A stretch of 64,000 bases of DNA from Phycisphaerales bacterium (GTDB lineage Bacteria > Planctomycetota > Phycisphaerae > Phycisphaerales > UBA1924). Under the pieces are notes generated by a model, which searched no databases, was not told the origin of the DNA, and saw only the letters and a program-made list of their open reading frames with translations. This document shows positions 1-7,624 of the stretch, piece by piece. The stretch's first letter is position 1; every line of letters starts with the position of its first letter. The translations under genes were made by a program, and so were the position numbers. The stretch spans positions 386,692 to 450,691 of the forward strand of contig JAHDXL010000002.1 in NCBI GenBank assembly GCA_023382935.1, written 5' to 3'.

Positions 1-189
1 GCAGGGCTTCACAGGCGTTGTGCAGGGCTTCACAGGCGTTGTGCAGGGCTTCACAGCCGCTCCGCATGGCTTCACAGGCGTTGTGCATGGCTTCACAGCC
101 GCTCCGCATGGCTTCACAGCCGCTCCGCAGGGCTTCACAGCCGCTCTGCATGGCCCAGGAACCGCTGTGGATGGCCCGGGAGCCCTCTC
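1..189. repeat. 21-bp tandem repeat array (about 8 units, cut by window edge)
   Basis: Nine consecutive 21-bp units can be read from base 1. They follow the pattern gcatggcttcacagccgctcc, with a second variant ending ggcgttgt, and the last one or two units (from 148) are degenerate. The unit length is a multiple of three, so plus-strand frames show heptapeptide periodicity (for example MASQPLR). One such frame runs to a stop near 221, so this could be the 3' end of a repetitive gene starting left of the window. It could equally be a non-coding minisatellite. There are no spacers, so it is not a CRISPR array. Confidence 0.85.
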
Positions 190-233
190 CCCCAGGCCGG
201 ACACACGTCTCGAAGGGCTGAGAACCGGTTTTT

Positions 234-247
234 GGGGGGGGGGGGGG
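234..247. repeat. G14 homopolymer tract
   Basis: An uninterrupted run of fourteen G follows TTTTT, between the tandem repeat and the stop codon of the CPBP-family gene. Such tracts are prone to slippage and to sequencing error. It lies outside any gene that I can support. Confidence 0.9.
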
Positions 248-289
248 CGGCGATGCCCCTCCGGAGGGGGGAGCGATCCCGGCCAGGGG

Positions 290-1108
290 TCAGCGGTCCA
301 GGTACACCGTCCCGCCGTAGAAGTACGCCCCCAGGCCGACGGTGAACACCCAGCACCCATACACGGCGTGCTCGATCGACGCGGCCAGCACGCTGCGGCT
401 GCGTTCATACGTCCAGGCGAACAGCAGCCCGCCCAGGAAGGTCAGCAGCGGAGCCACGCCGTTGAGAAAGAGGATGTGCATCCAGCCGAAGGCCGCGGCG
501 CTGCCCAGCACCCGCGCCCAAGGCCGCGTCAGTACGCAGGCGTAGCGATGAAAGAAGAACGCGCGATACAGCACCTCCTGCGGCCACACGCTGACCACCG
601 GGTACCAGACCATGATGACCAGCCACAGTCCGGGGCGCTGCCGCGGCAGCGCCCACGGGTGCGCGCCCGGCCAGACCAGTCGGCGCGTGGCGTCGTGGCG
701 GTCGAACAGGCCGAAGAGCCACGAGTCGGGGTGCAACTGCCAGGTGAGCAGGCCCAGCACGACCAGCATGGGCAGCGCGATGGCGGCCATCGCCGGCAGG
801 CGCGCCCGCGCGCCGGCCCAGTCCCACAACTGCCGCTTCCGAAAGGTGCGGTCGAGCAGCAGGCACACCAGGCACAGCAGCGTGAAGGCGCCCAGCGTCG
901 GCAGCATCAGCCCGGCGGGGTGCGGGGCGGACAGGTCGAGCCGTGCACACCAGTCGGCCACCGCCTCCGGCCGCGCCCGCCAGAAGGCAAACAGCGCCGG
1001 GACCAGGCCGAACAGCACGACCATCTCCGCGCTGCGGACCATCCGTCGGCCACCCGAGCATGGCGGGGCGGGCGCGTGATGCCGGTTGTGCGGGGTCGGC
1101 CACACCAT
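290..1108 (-). CDS. CPBP-family intramembrane protein (protease-like, altered motif)
   Basis: Membrane protein of up to 272 aa with several hydrophobic segments. It resembles the CPBP (CAAX protease and bacteriocin-processing, Abi) family of intramembrane metalloproteases. The three family motifs are recognisable. Motif 1 is QEVLYR at 177-182, where the usual first Glu of EExxxR is Gln. Motif 2 is FGWMH, with His211. Motif 3 is around His247 (EHAVYG), without the usual Asn/Asp four residues on. Two of the normal catalytic or metal-binding positions are therefore changed, and activity is doubtful. The longest ATG start is given. An internal ATG at 1042 would remove a 22-residue non-hydrophobic head and is as likely; neither has a clear Shine-Dalgarno (SD) site. 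The gene is divergent from the thiolase. Confidence 0.75.
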   Translation of the reverse strand: MVWPTPHNRHHAPAPPCSGGRRMVRSAEMVVLFGLVPALFAFWRARPEAVADWCARLDLSAPHPAGLMLPTLGAFTLLCLVCLLLDRTFRKRQLWDWAGARARLPAMAAIALPMLVVLGLLTWQLHPDSWLFGLFDRHDATRRLVWPGAHPWALPRQRPGLWLVIMVWYPVVSVWPQEVLYRAFFFHRYACVLTRPWARVLGSAAAFGWMHILFLNGVAPLLTFLGGLLFAWTYERSRSVLAASIEHAVYGCWVFTVGLGAYFYGGTVYLDR

Positions 1109-1166
1109 GTCTGCCGGGACGGTAGCGCCCCCGGCACGAGTCCCCCGTGGCGCCGGCCTCGGCGTC

Positions 1167-1172
1167 TACAAT
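1167..1172 (+). promoter_or_regulatory. -10-like hexamer TACAAT upstream of thiolase
   Basis: TACAAT lies 65 nt before the thiolase start. It matches the recurrent TACANT hexamer seen before many genes here. No clear -35 box is visible. Confidence 0.35.
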
Positions 1173-1237
1173 CGCCTTTTCGCCCGCCGGGCCTGCCGAT
1201 TTGGACGCGGGCATGGTCTTTTTGTCAAGGAGTCCGC

Positions 1238-2431
1238 ATGGCCAGCCAGCCCGTCATCGTCGCCGCCAAGAGAACGCCCGTCGGCCGCTTCTTCGGGGGC
1301 CTGAGCAAGGTGCCGTCTCCCCGACTGGGCGCCCTGGCCATCGAGGCGGCGCTGCGCGAGGTTCCCAAGGCCCGCCAGTACGCCGATGAGTGCATCATGG
1401 GCTGCGTCCTGCAGGCGGGCCTGGGCCAGAACCCGGCCCGGCAGGCGGGCCTGGGCGCGGGCCTCCCGGCGACCATCTCGGCCAAGACCATCAACAAGGT
1501 CTGCGGCTCGGGACTGGAAGCGGTGGTTCTGGCGGCCCAGTCCATCCGCGCGGGCGACAACCGTTGCGTGATCGCCGGCGGCATGGAGAACATGACCGCC
1601 GCCCCTCACCTGCTCCAACTGCGCGAGGGGGTCAAGTATGGCGAGGGCAAGTTGATCGACCACATGCAGTATGACGGGCTGACCTGCTCGTTCGAGTGCT
1701 GGGGCATGACCAACGCGGCCGATTACATCGCCCGCATGTACGACATCACCCGCGCCCAGCAGGACGAGTTCAGCGCCAGATCGCACAGACTCGCCTACGA
1801 GGCCACGCAGAAGGGCTCCTTCAGGGATGAGATCGTCCCGCTCACCGGCGAGCAGATCGGCAACAAGAAGAAGCCCGGACTGGATGGCGGCATCGCGGCC
1901 GACGAGGGCATCCGCGCTGAGACCACGCCGGAAGTCCTCGCGTCGCTGCGCACCATCCCCGGCCTGGAGACCATCACCGCCGGCAACGCCAGCCAGATTT
2001 CGGACGGCGCCGCCGCCGTCGTCGTCACCGACGCCAGATTGGCCGAGGAACTGGGCATCAAGCCGATCGCCCGCATCCTCTCCTATCACACCCACGGCGT
2101 TGACCCCAAGGAAATCTTCACCGCCCCGATCGGCGGCATCCGCGGCGCGCTCGACAAGGCCGGACTGACCACCGACGACATCGACCTGTTCGAGATCAAC
2201 GAGGCCTTTGCCGCCCAGGTGCTCTGCAACGTCAAGGAACTCAAACTGGACATCGGAAAGGTCAACGTGTGCGGCGGCGGCATCGCGCTGGGCCACCCCA
2301 TCGGAGCGTCGGGCGCCCGCGTACTCGTCACGCTCCTGCATCAGTTGAGGCGCCTCGGGGCAAGGCGGGGCGTCGCGGCGCTGTGTCTGGGCGGCGGCAA
2401 CGCCGTGTCCATGGTGGTCGAGGCCTGCTAG
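1238..2431 (+). CDS. Acetyl-CoA C-acetyltransferase (thiolase)
   Basis: Thiolase of 397 aa, the normal family length. It condenses two acetyl-CoA to acetoacetyl-CoA or cleaves 3-ketoacyl-CoA in the cytoplasm. The nucleophilic Cys is C89 in NKVCGSG. The NEAFAAQ segment, the catalytic His353 in GHPIGASG and the second Cys383 in CLGGGNA are all present. The frame is open far upstream, but the ATG at 1238 is chosen because AAGGAG sits 5 nt before it and the protein then begins like other thiolases (MASQPVIVAAKRTPVGRF). A GNAT acetyltransferase follows after about 80 nt. Family assignment is certain; biosynthetic versus degradative role cannot be told, so no symbol is given. Confidence 0.95.
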   Translation: MASQPVIVAAKRTPVGRFFGGLSKVPSPRLGALAIEAALREVPKARQYADECIMGCVLQAGLGQNPARQAGLGAGLPATISAKTINKVCGSGLEAVVLAAQSIRAGDNRCVIAGGMENMTAAPHLLQLREGVKYGEGKLIDHMQYDGLTCSFECWGMTNAADYIARMYDITRAQQDEFSARSHRLAYEATQKGSFRDEIVPLTGEQIGNKKKPGLDGGIAADEGIRAETTPEVLASLRTIPGLETITAGNASQISDGAAAVVVTDARLAEELGIKPIARILSYHTHGVDPKEIFTAPIGGIRGALDKAGLTTDDIDLFEINEAFAAQVLCNVKELKLDIGKVNVCGGGIALGHPIGASGARVLVTLLHQLRRLGARRGVAALCLGGGNAVSMVVEAC

Positions 2432-2510
2432 TTCTCTGCGTGTGTGCCGGGTCGGGCGGCATCCTGCCCCCTCGTGCATGTCGATCCAAGGCCGGGTCCG
2501 GAGAGAAGTC

Positions 2511-3056
2511 GTGCCGATATCGCACCATGATTCGGTGGAGGGCATCGTCATCCGCGAAACCGCCGCTGGAGACCTGCCAGCCATCCTCGGCATCATCAAC
2601 CGCGAGATCCTCGAGGGCAGCGCCCACTTCGGCCTGGTCCCCGTGACACCGGACGAACTGCACGCCGACTGGAGCCAGACGCGCGAGCGGTATGCATGGT
2701 TCAGCGCCATCGCCTCCGGCCGCGTCGTCGGCTACGCCCGCGGCGGCCCGTGGAAGACCCGCGGCGCCTACGCCTGGGCCTGTGAAATCGGCATCTACGT
2801 CGCACCGGCCTGCCAGGCCCGCGGCATCGGACGCTCGCTCTACGGCGCGCTGTTTCCCGAACTGCGGCGCAGGGGCCTGCGCACCGTCATCGCGGGCATC
2901 ACCCTGCCCAACGAGGCCAGCGTGCGCCTGCACGAATCGATGGGCATGAGGCCCGTCGGCGTCTTCGAGGCCGTGGGATTCAAGAACGGCGCCTGGCGCG
3001 ACGTGGGCTACTGGTCGCTGCACTGGGACGCCGACCAGCCGCCTTCGCCGCGTTGA
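2511..3056 (+). CDS. GNAT N-acetyltransferase (phosphinothricin-acetyltransferase-like)
   Basis: Acyl-CoA-dependent N-acetyltransferase of 181 aa from the GTG at 2511. The acetyl-CoA-binding motif A is ACQARGIGRSLY (Q/RxxGxG type), preceded by the beta4 strand EIGIYVAP. The C-terminal part (LHESMGMRPVGVFEAVGFKNG, split by the loop) matches the phosphinothricin/L-amino-acid acetyltransferase subgroup, so a small amine or amino-acid-like substrate is likely. The GTG start is chosen because GGAG lies 7 nt upstream and it begins just before the first strand. ATG codons at 2478 and farther upstream are alternatives. It follows the thiolase and converges on the PpiD-like gene. Confidence 0.85.
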   Translation: MPISHHDSVEGIVIRETAAGDLPAILGIINREILEGSAHFGLVPVTPDELHADWSQTRERYAWFSAIASGRVVGYARGGPWKTRGAYAWACEIGIYVAPACQARGIGRSLYGALFPELRRRGLRTVIAGITLPNEASVRLHESMGMRPVGVFEAVGFKNGAWRDVGYWSLHWDADQPPSPR

Positions 3057-3089
3057 ACATCGAGGATGCAGGTGAAGCGAAGACTCGAC

Positions 3090-5144
3090 CTACTCCTCGT
3101 CGGATGCTTCGCCCCGCTCACGCCGATACTGGAAATCGAGACGCTTGCGCAGCGCCGCCAGCGTGAACGGCAGGTGGTCGTTGAGGTTCTCGACCTGGCC
3201 AAATGCCGATTGCGCCAGCCCGTTGATCCACGCCGGCGTGATCTCGAAGCGATCGGTCAGAGTCGCCGGTCGATACGCCTGCACCCTGGCGATGGCCACC
3301 GCCTGCTGCGCCGGCAACTCAACCCCAATGACTCCGCGATCGACGGGAATCTGCCCGAATGGCGTCATGGGGTCGAGGTGAGTCGCGTGGTCCAGCACGG
3401 CCTTGCGGAACGCCTCGGTGTTCGCCCGCAGGTCAACTGCCTTGCTGTAGTCAAGATTGCCGACGTTGTTCTGGCTCACCGTGGCCCAGCGGCTCACGTA
3501 CAGGTTGCGTTCGCTCGGAGTCTGCGGAACCGCATCCTCTGATTCCGTCTGCTCGGGTTGCGCTTTGTTGAAGCGGGCTGCCACAGCCTCGAGTCCTTCC
3601 GCCTGTGCCAGGGCCTTCAGGTCATCCACTTGCTCTCTGAGCAGTTCGTAGGCACGAAGGCGCTTGTAGTCGGCCGTCACCTGCTCGCGGATCTCTTCCC
3701 AACTGTCGGGAGGCGATTGCGGCCGAGTCTCGAAAAGCACGATGTAATATCGATTGCCCGCGTTGTCTCGTGCAGGCGGATCGGCCACCGGCACGCGATT
3801 CTGAATCAGCACCTGCTTCGAATCGCCCAGCCCGCGCGCCATCGACGGGATGTTGGTGATCGGAATCTGTGTTGGTCCGACCTGCCAGTACGCCCTCCCG
3901 ATGCCATCCAGTCGGGCCAGGCCCTCGCTCGTGAACCACTGATCGACGCGGTACGTGATGCCGGGCTGCGGAAAATCGATGCCGCGCTGGTCCCTGATGT
4001 CCTGCACCACGGCCTCGGACAGCGACTCCATCGTCACCCCGCCCCAGTGCTCGTCGATCTGGTAGTACCCGTCGATCCGGCGGACGTCCTTGAGGGCTCC
4101 GCGGATGCGCCCCTGGATGATGCGGTCGGCGTCGACCATCAGGTCGTTCACCTGCTGATCGACGATTTCACGTTCGATGCGAGGCCGCTCGTCCTCAAAC
4201 TCGCCCGGATACTTGATGCGGTCCTCGCTGTAGCGTTTGCGCACCATGATTCGATCCGGCTTGACGGACGCGGCGATCGCCTGGTAATCCAGCACCAGCC
4301 AGCCCAACTTCACGCGCGGCGGCAATGTGTATCCGATGCCCATGTCGCCCTGACCCGGCAGCACGTCGCGGAACCGATCGAACTGCGCCCCCAGTTGCTC
4401 GTCGCCCGGTTCGCCGACCTGCTCGGCCAGTCGATCGGCCGGGATGAGCACGAAGTCGACGATCGCCTCGTCGCGGGCTTCCTTGATCGCCTGGACGACC
4501 TGCCGATCGCTCGGGCGGGCCATCTGTTCGTGCCGGCGCATCAGCCGCATGACGCCGCGAGCCTCGGCCAGCATCTTGAAAACCTCACTGTCGGGCATGC
4601 CGCGCCGTTGCGCCACCTGTCGCGCTCGCGCCGGGAGACCCGATCGCCAGTCGGCCGTTCGCGTGGCGATGGCTTCCTGTGTCTCACGCTGCTGCATCAT
4701 GAACTGCGCGATCTGCGCGTTGCCCTGCCACTGCTGGAGCAACTGAAACTGTACCTCGTACAACGCAAACACCGAGGCCAGTTCCTGCTCCAGCCACAGG
4801 CGGCCGTCGTCGGCCTCGCCGATCAGCCCCGCCTCGCGTGCCTCGGTCGTCAGCAGCAGCCAGTGGCTGCCCTCATCCTCCAGCCGGATCAGCCCGGGGA
4901 AACCCGTCCGCGAGTCGTAGAACATGAACGGAAAGACGTCGCGGATGATCTCCGGCGTCATGGATGCCCGCGTCGACTCGTAAATCGAGATCTTCTTCTT
5001 TCCCCCGTGCATGGTCGCGACGGTCTTGTCGGCCAGCGACGGACCCACCTGCTGAATGATCGGCCCGATCAGGAACACCACCATCAGCAGCGAGCCGCCG
5101 ATGGCGAGCAGGATCAACTGGTACTTGCGCAGGAACTTGAGCAT
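3090..5144 (-). CDS. PpiD/SurA-like membrane-anchored chaperone-like protein
   Basis: Protein of 684 aa with one N-terminal membrane segment (about residues 8-30, LILLAIGGSLLMVVFLIG) and a long, charged, helical extracytoplasmic part. Overall shape (short cytoplasmic head, single anchor, helical SurA_N-like region, repeated helical hairpins) resembles the PpiD/SurA class of periplasmic folding helpers. I do not see a clear parvulin PPIase domain with its conserved His and Gly motifs, so isomerase activity is not claimed. GAGGCGG lies 6 nt before the ATG. A terminator separates it from rpsD upstream, so it probably has its own promoter. Function is inferred from architecture only. Confidence 0.7.
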   Translation of the reverse strand: MLKFLRKYQLILLAIGGSLLMVVFLIGPIIQQVGPSLADKTVATMHGGKKKISIYESTRASMTPEIIRDVFPFMFYDSRTGFPGLIRLEDEGSHWLLLTTEAREAGLIGEADDGRLWLEQELASVFALYEVQFQLLQQWQGNAQIAQFMMQQRETQEAIATRTADWRSGLPARARQVAQRRGMPDSEVFKMLAEARGVMRLMRRHEQMARPSDRQVVQAIKEARDEAIVDFVLIPADRLAEQVGEPGDEQLGAQFDRFRDVLPGQGDMGIGYTLPPRVKLGWLVLDYQAIAASVKPDRIMVRKRYSEDRIKYPGEFEDERPRIEREIVDQQVNDLMVDADRIIQGRIRGALKDVRRIDGYYQIDEHWGGVTMESLSEAVVQDIRDQRGIDFPQPGITYRVDQWFTSEGLARLDGIGRAYWQVGPTQIPITNIPSMARGLGDSKQVLIQNRVPVADPPARDNAGNRYYIVLFETRPQSPPDSWEEIREQVTADYKRLRAYELLREQVDDLKALAQAEGLEAVAARFNKAQPEQTESEDAVPQTPSERNLYVSRWATVSQNNVGNLDYSKAVDLRANTEAFRKAVLDHATHLDPMTPFGQIPVDRGVIGVELPAQQAVAIARVQAYRPATLTDRFEITPAWINGLAQSAFGQVENLNDHLPFTLAALRKRLDFQYRRERGEASDEE

Positions 5145-5161
5145 GTTGCCGCCTCGAAATC

Positions 5162-5203
5162 AAAAGAAGGCGAAACCCCCGGGATGACCCGAGGATTCGC
5201 CTT
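5162..5203 (-). terminator. Rho-independent terminator after rpsD
   Basis: On the minus strand an 8-bp stem AAGGCGAA/TTCGCCTT (5196-5203 with 5167-5174) encloses a second stem CTCGGG/CCCGGGG with a short loop and is followed by CTTTTG. It lies 47 nt past the rpsD stop and just upstream of the PpiD-like gene. Confidence 0.75.
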
Positions 5204-5249
5204 GCTCATCCTCGGCGTCCGTTGCCGACGCGAGGTCTGAAATCTGCGA

Positions 5250-5849
5250 TCAACGATAGAACTCGATGATCAGGTTCGTGTTCACGTCGAACGGGATCTG
5301 GTCCGATGTCGGAAGCGCCACCACCCTCACCCGCAGTTCGGAAGGATTGAAGTCGATCCAGCCCGGAACTTCGTGCCCTGCCATCGACTCCATGTTCTCG
5401 CGGCACAACTTCTGAATCTTCGGCTTGAAACTCACCACATCGCCCACGTTGAGCAGGTACGACGGGCGATCGACCTTCCGTCCGTTCACCAGCACGTGCC
5501 CGTGTGCCACCAACTGCCGGGCCGCCCAGATCGTCCGCGCCACGCCCGAGCGACGCACCACGTTGTCCAGACGGCGCTCGAGCAACTGGAGCAGCACCTC
5601 GCCCGAGTTGCCGGGACGCCGTTTGGCCTCGGCGACGAAACGCCGCAACTGCCGCTCCATCACATGGTAGTGATAGCGGAGTTTCTGCTTCTCCTGCAGG
5701 CGGATGCCGTAGTCGCGCAGGCGACGCCCGCGATACCCGTGCATGCCCGCCGGGTTCAACTGGCGCTTGCTGGTGTGCTTGGGGGTGTCCGCGATCGGCA
5801 CGCCGACGCGACGGGAGAGACGAACCTTCGGTCCTGTGTAACGAGCCAT
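5250..5849 (-). CDS. rpsD: Small ribosomal subunit protein uS4
   Basis: Ribosomal protein S4 of 199 aa, a primary 16S rRNA-binding protein of the 30S subunit. The N-terminal rRNA-binding region (MARYTGPKVRLSRRVGVP) is followed by RRLRDYGIRLQEKQKLRYHY and a C-terminal S4 domain (ERRLDNVVRRSGVARTIWAARQLV, split at the helix turn) ending in HGHVLVNGRKVDRPSYL. The N-terminal Cys zinc-knuckle residues found in some S4 proteins are absent, so this is the Cys-minus form. The ATG at 5849 has GAGGAAAA 1-8 nt upstream. Unusually it is not next to rpsK, rpsM, rpoA or rplQ; it stands alone with its own terminator. Confidence 0.97.
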   Translation of the reverse strand: MARYTGPKVRLSRRVGVPIADTPKHTSKRQLNPAGMHGYRGRRLRDYGIRLQEKQKLRYHYHVMERQLRRFVAEAKRRPGNSGEVLLQLLERRLDNVVRRSGVARTIWAARQLVAHGHVLVNGRKVDRPSYLLNVGDVVSFKPKIQKLCRENMESMAGHEVPGWIDFNPSELRVRVVALPTSDQIPFDVNTNLIIEFYR

Positions 5850-6005
5850 GCTTTTCCTCATCCGTCCCCGGTCCATCGTGGCCGGGGTGTCGGCTCTGGG
5901 CCGACAATCACCTCGCCGGGTGGCCGCTCCTGCGGTCCGGCATGATTCGGGCAAACGAGGTGCATTGAAGGCCATCCCCACCCTGGGGTCAACCGCCGCG
6001 TACGC

Positions 6006-6011
6006 TACACT
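6006..6011 (+). promoter_or_regulatory. -10-like hexamer TACACT upstream of purF
   Basis: GCTACACT ends 67 nt before the purF ATG, in the 229-bp region between divergent rpsD and purF. It fits the recurrent TACANT hexamer. No convincing -35 or purine riboswitch fold was seen. Confidence 0.35.
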
Positions 6012-6078
6012 CCCCGGACACCCACCCGCGCCGACCCATAAAATCCTCTCTCCGGACCTGTGGAGCGACGGACCGCCC

Positions 6079-7539
6079 ATGCCCATCTCCCTCCCCATCC
6101 TCGATCCGAGCCGCACCCAGGATCGCCCGAAGGAAAAGTGCGGTGTCATCGCCGTTTGGGGACACCCGCGAGCCGCCCATCTCACCTATTTGGGGCTTTA
6201 CGCTCAGCAGCACCGGGGCCAAGAGTCGGCCGGCATCGCCGTCTCAAACGGCGTCCACCTCTCCGCCCACACCGGCATGGGACTGGTCCCAGACGTTTTC
6301 AGCCATGCCCGGCTCGATGAACTGGCTGCCCGCGGGGGGGCGGGGGCGATTGGGCACAACCGCTATTCGACCGCCGGGGGCTCGCTCTCCTGCAATGCCC
6401 AGCCCCTGCTCGAATCCTTCATCGACGGGCAGGTGGCCGTGGCGCACAACGGCAACCTGGTGAACGCCGAGGCTCTGCGGCGATACTTCGCCCAGCGCGG
6501 CAGCCTCTTTCACACTACCAGCGACACCGAGGTGATGATCCACCTCATCGCCGAACCGGAGCAGCGCCTCACGGTCGATCCGCTTGCGGCCACGCTGCGC
6601 CGACTTCAGGGCGCCTTCAGCGTGGTATTCCTGTTCGCCGATCGCATCGAGGCCGCACGCGACCCATGGGGATGGAGGCCGCTGGTGCTGGGGCACACCC
6701 CGGACGGGCACCCGGTCGTGGCCAGCGAAACGGTGGCGCTGGATGTCATGGGTGCTCGTTTGGAGCGCGAGATCGAGCCCGGCGAGATTCTCACGCTCTC
6801 CGACGCGGGCGTGTCGAGCCGTCGCTTTGCTCCCCCGGCCGATCGACTGGCCAGATGCGTATTCGAGCACGTCTACTTCGCCAATCCCGCCAGCGAAGTG
6901 TTCGGGCAGAACGTGCTCGCGGCCCGTGAGGCCATGGGCGCCGCGCTGGCCCGCGAAGCCCCGGTCGCCGCCGACTACGTGATGCCGATGCCCGACTCCG
7001 GGCGTTCGGCTGCTAACGGGTATGCCCGCCAGAGCGGTATCCCCTATCGCGAAGGCATCGTGCCAAACCGCTACGTCGGGCGTACGTTCATCAAGCCCTC
7101 ACAGGAGGAACGCCGCGCCGCCGTGCGCCTCAAACTCAATGTCATCTCCGAGATCGTGAAGGGGCGCAAACTCATCATCGTCGATGATTCGATCGTCCGA
7201 GGCACCACCACGCGCGAGAAGATGAAACAACTGCGCGAGGCCGGTGCCGCCGAGATCCACGTTCGCATCTCCTGCCCGCCGATCAAGCACCCGTGCTTCT
7301 TTGGCGTCGATTTCGCCACGCCCCATCAACTCATCGCGCACGACCGCTCCGTCGAGCAGATCCGCCAGTTCCTCGAGGTTGACAGTCTGCACTTCCTGAG
7401 CCTTGAAGGCCTGCTGGGCACGATGAAGCACGACCCGGACGACTACTGCACGGCCTGCTACTCCGGCGAATATCGCATCGACGTCGATCACCCGACCATC
7501 GAGCAGGTCGTCTACAAGGAGCAACTGGGGATGTTCTGA
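6079..7539 (+). CDS. purF: Amidophosphoribosyltransferase
   Basis: First committed enzyme of purine synthesis: makes 5-phosphoribosylamine from PRPP using glutamine. It has 486 aa. Cys21 is the Ntn-hydrolase nucleophile (KEKCGVIAVWG), so a 20-residue propeptide must be removed. GHNRYSTAG and HNGNLVNA belong to the glutaminase domain. KLIIVDDSIVRGTT is the PRPP-binding loop. Four Cys in RCVFEHVYFANP, HPCFFGVDFATP and CTACYSGEY match the Bacillus-type enzymes that carry a 4Fe-4S cluster. The frame is open upstream; the ATG at 6079 is selected because it gives the expected short propeptide. The gene converges on the oxidoreductase at 7625. Confidence 0.95.
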   Translation: MPISLPILDPSRTQDRPKEKCGVIAVWGHPRAAHLTYLGLYAQQHRGQESAGIAVSNGVHLSAHTGMGLVPDVFSHARLDELAARGGAGAIGHNRYSTAGGSLSCNAQPLLESFIDGQVAVAHNGNLVNAEALRRYFAQRGSLFHTTSDTEVMIHLIAEPEQRLTVDPLAATLRRLQGAFSVVFLFADRIEAARDPWGWRPLVLGHTPDGHPVVASETVALDVMGARLEREIEPGEILTLSDAGVSSRRFAPPADRLARCVFEHVYFANPASEVFGQNVLAAREAMGAALAREAPVAADYVMPMPDSGRSAANGYARQSGIPYREGIVPNRYVGRTFIKPSQEERRAAVRLKLNVISEIVKGRKLIIVDDSIVRGTTTREKMKQLREAGAAEIHVRISCPPIKHPCFFGVDFATPHQLIAHDRSVEQIRQFLEVDSLHFLSLEGLLGTMKHDPDDYCTACYSGEYRIDVDHPTIEQVVYKEQLGMF

Positions 7540-7562
7540 GCAACGCTCGCTTGAGGACGCCG

Positions 7563-7598
7563 CGCCCGGGCCGAGTCTCCGCCTCGGTGTGCCGGGCG
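7563..7598. terminator. Hairpin between convergent purF and oxidoreductase genes
   Basis: A 7-bp outer stem CGCCCGG/CCGGGCG encloses a 5-bp inner stem CCGAG/CTCGG. It lies in the 85-bp gap between two converging genes and could serve both strands. There is no T run, so intrinsic termination is uncertain. Confidence 0.4.
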
Positions 7599-7624
7599 TC
7601 TTCGGCGCCCTTGATCCGGCTCGC

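Noticed and set aside
1-189. CRISPR array
   Set aside because: Units are directly adjacent with no spacers and no cas genes are nearby.
20-1237. N-terminal extension of the thiolase frame back to the window start
   Set aside because: The frame is open only because of GC bias. The thiolase fold begins at 1238 with its own SD, and the upstream stretch is antisense to the CPBP-family gene.
3558-5240. Plus-strand open frame of about 560 codons opposite the PpiD-like gene
   Set aside because: Runs through the rpsD terminator, is rich in Arg/His/Leu, and has no recognisable domain.
5850-6078. Purine riboswitch before purF
   Set aside because: I could not find the three-way-junction core or conserved loop bases in this 229-bp divergent region.
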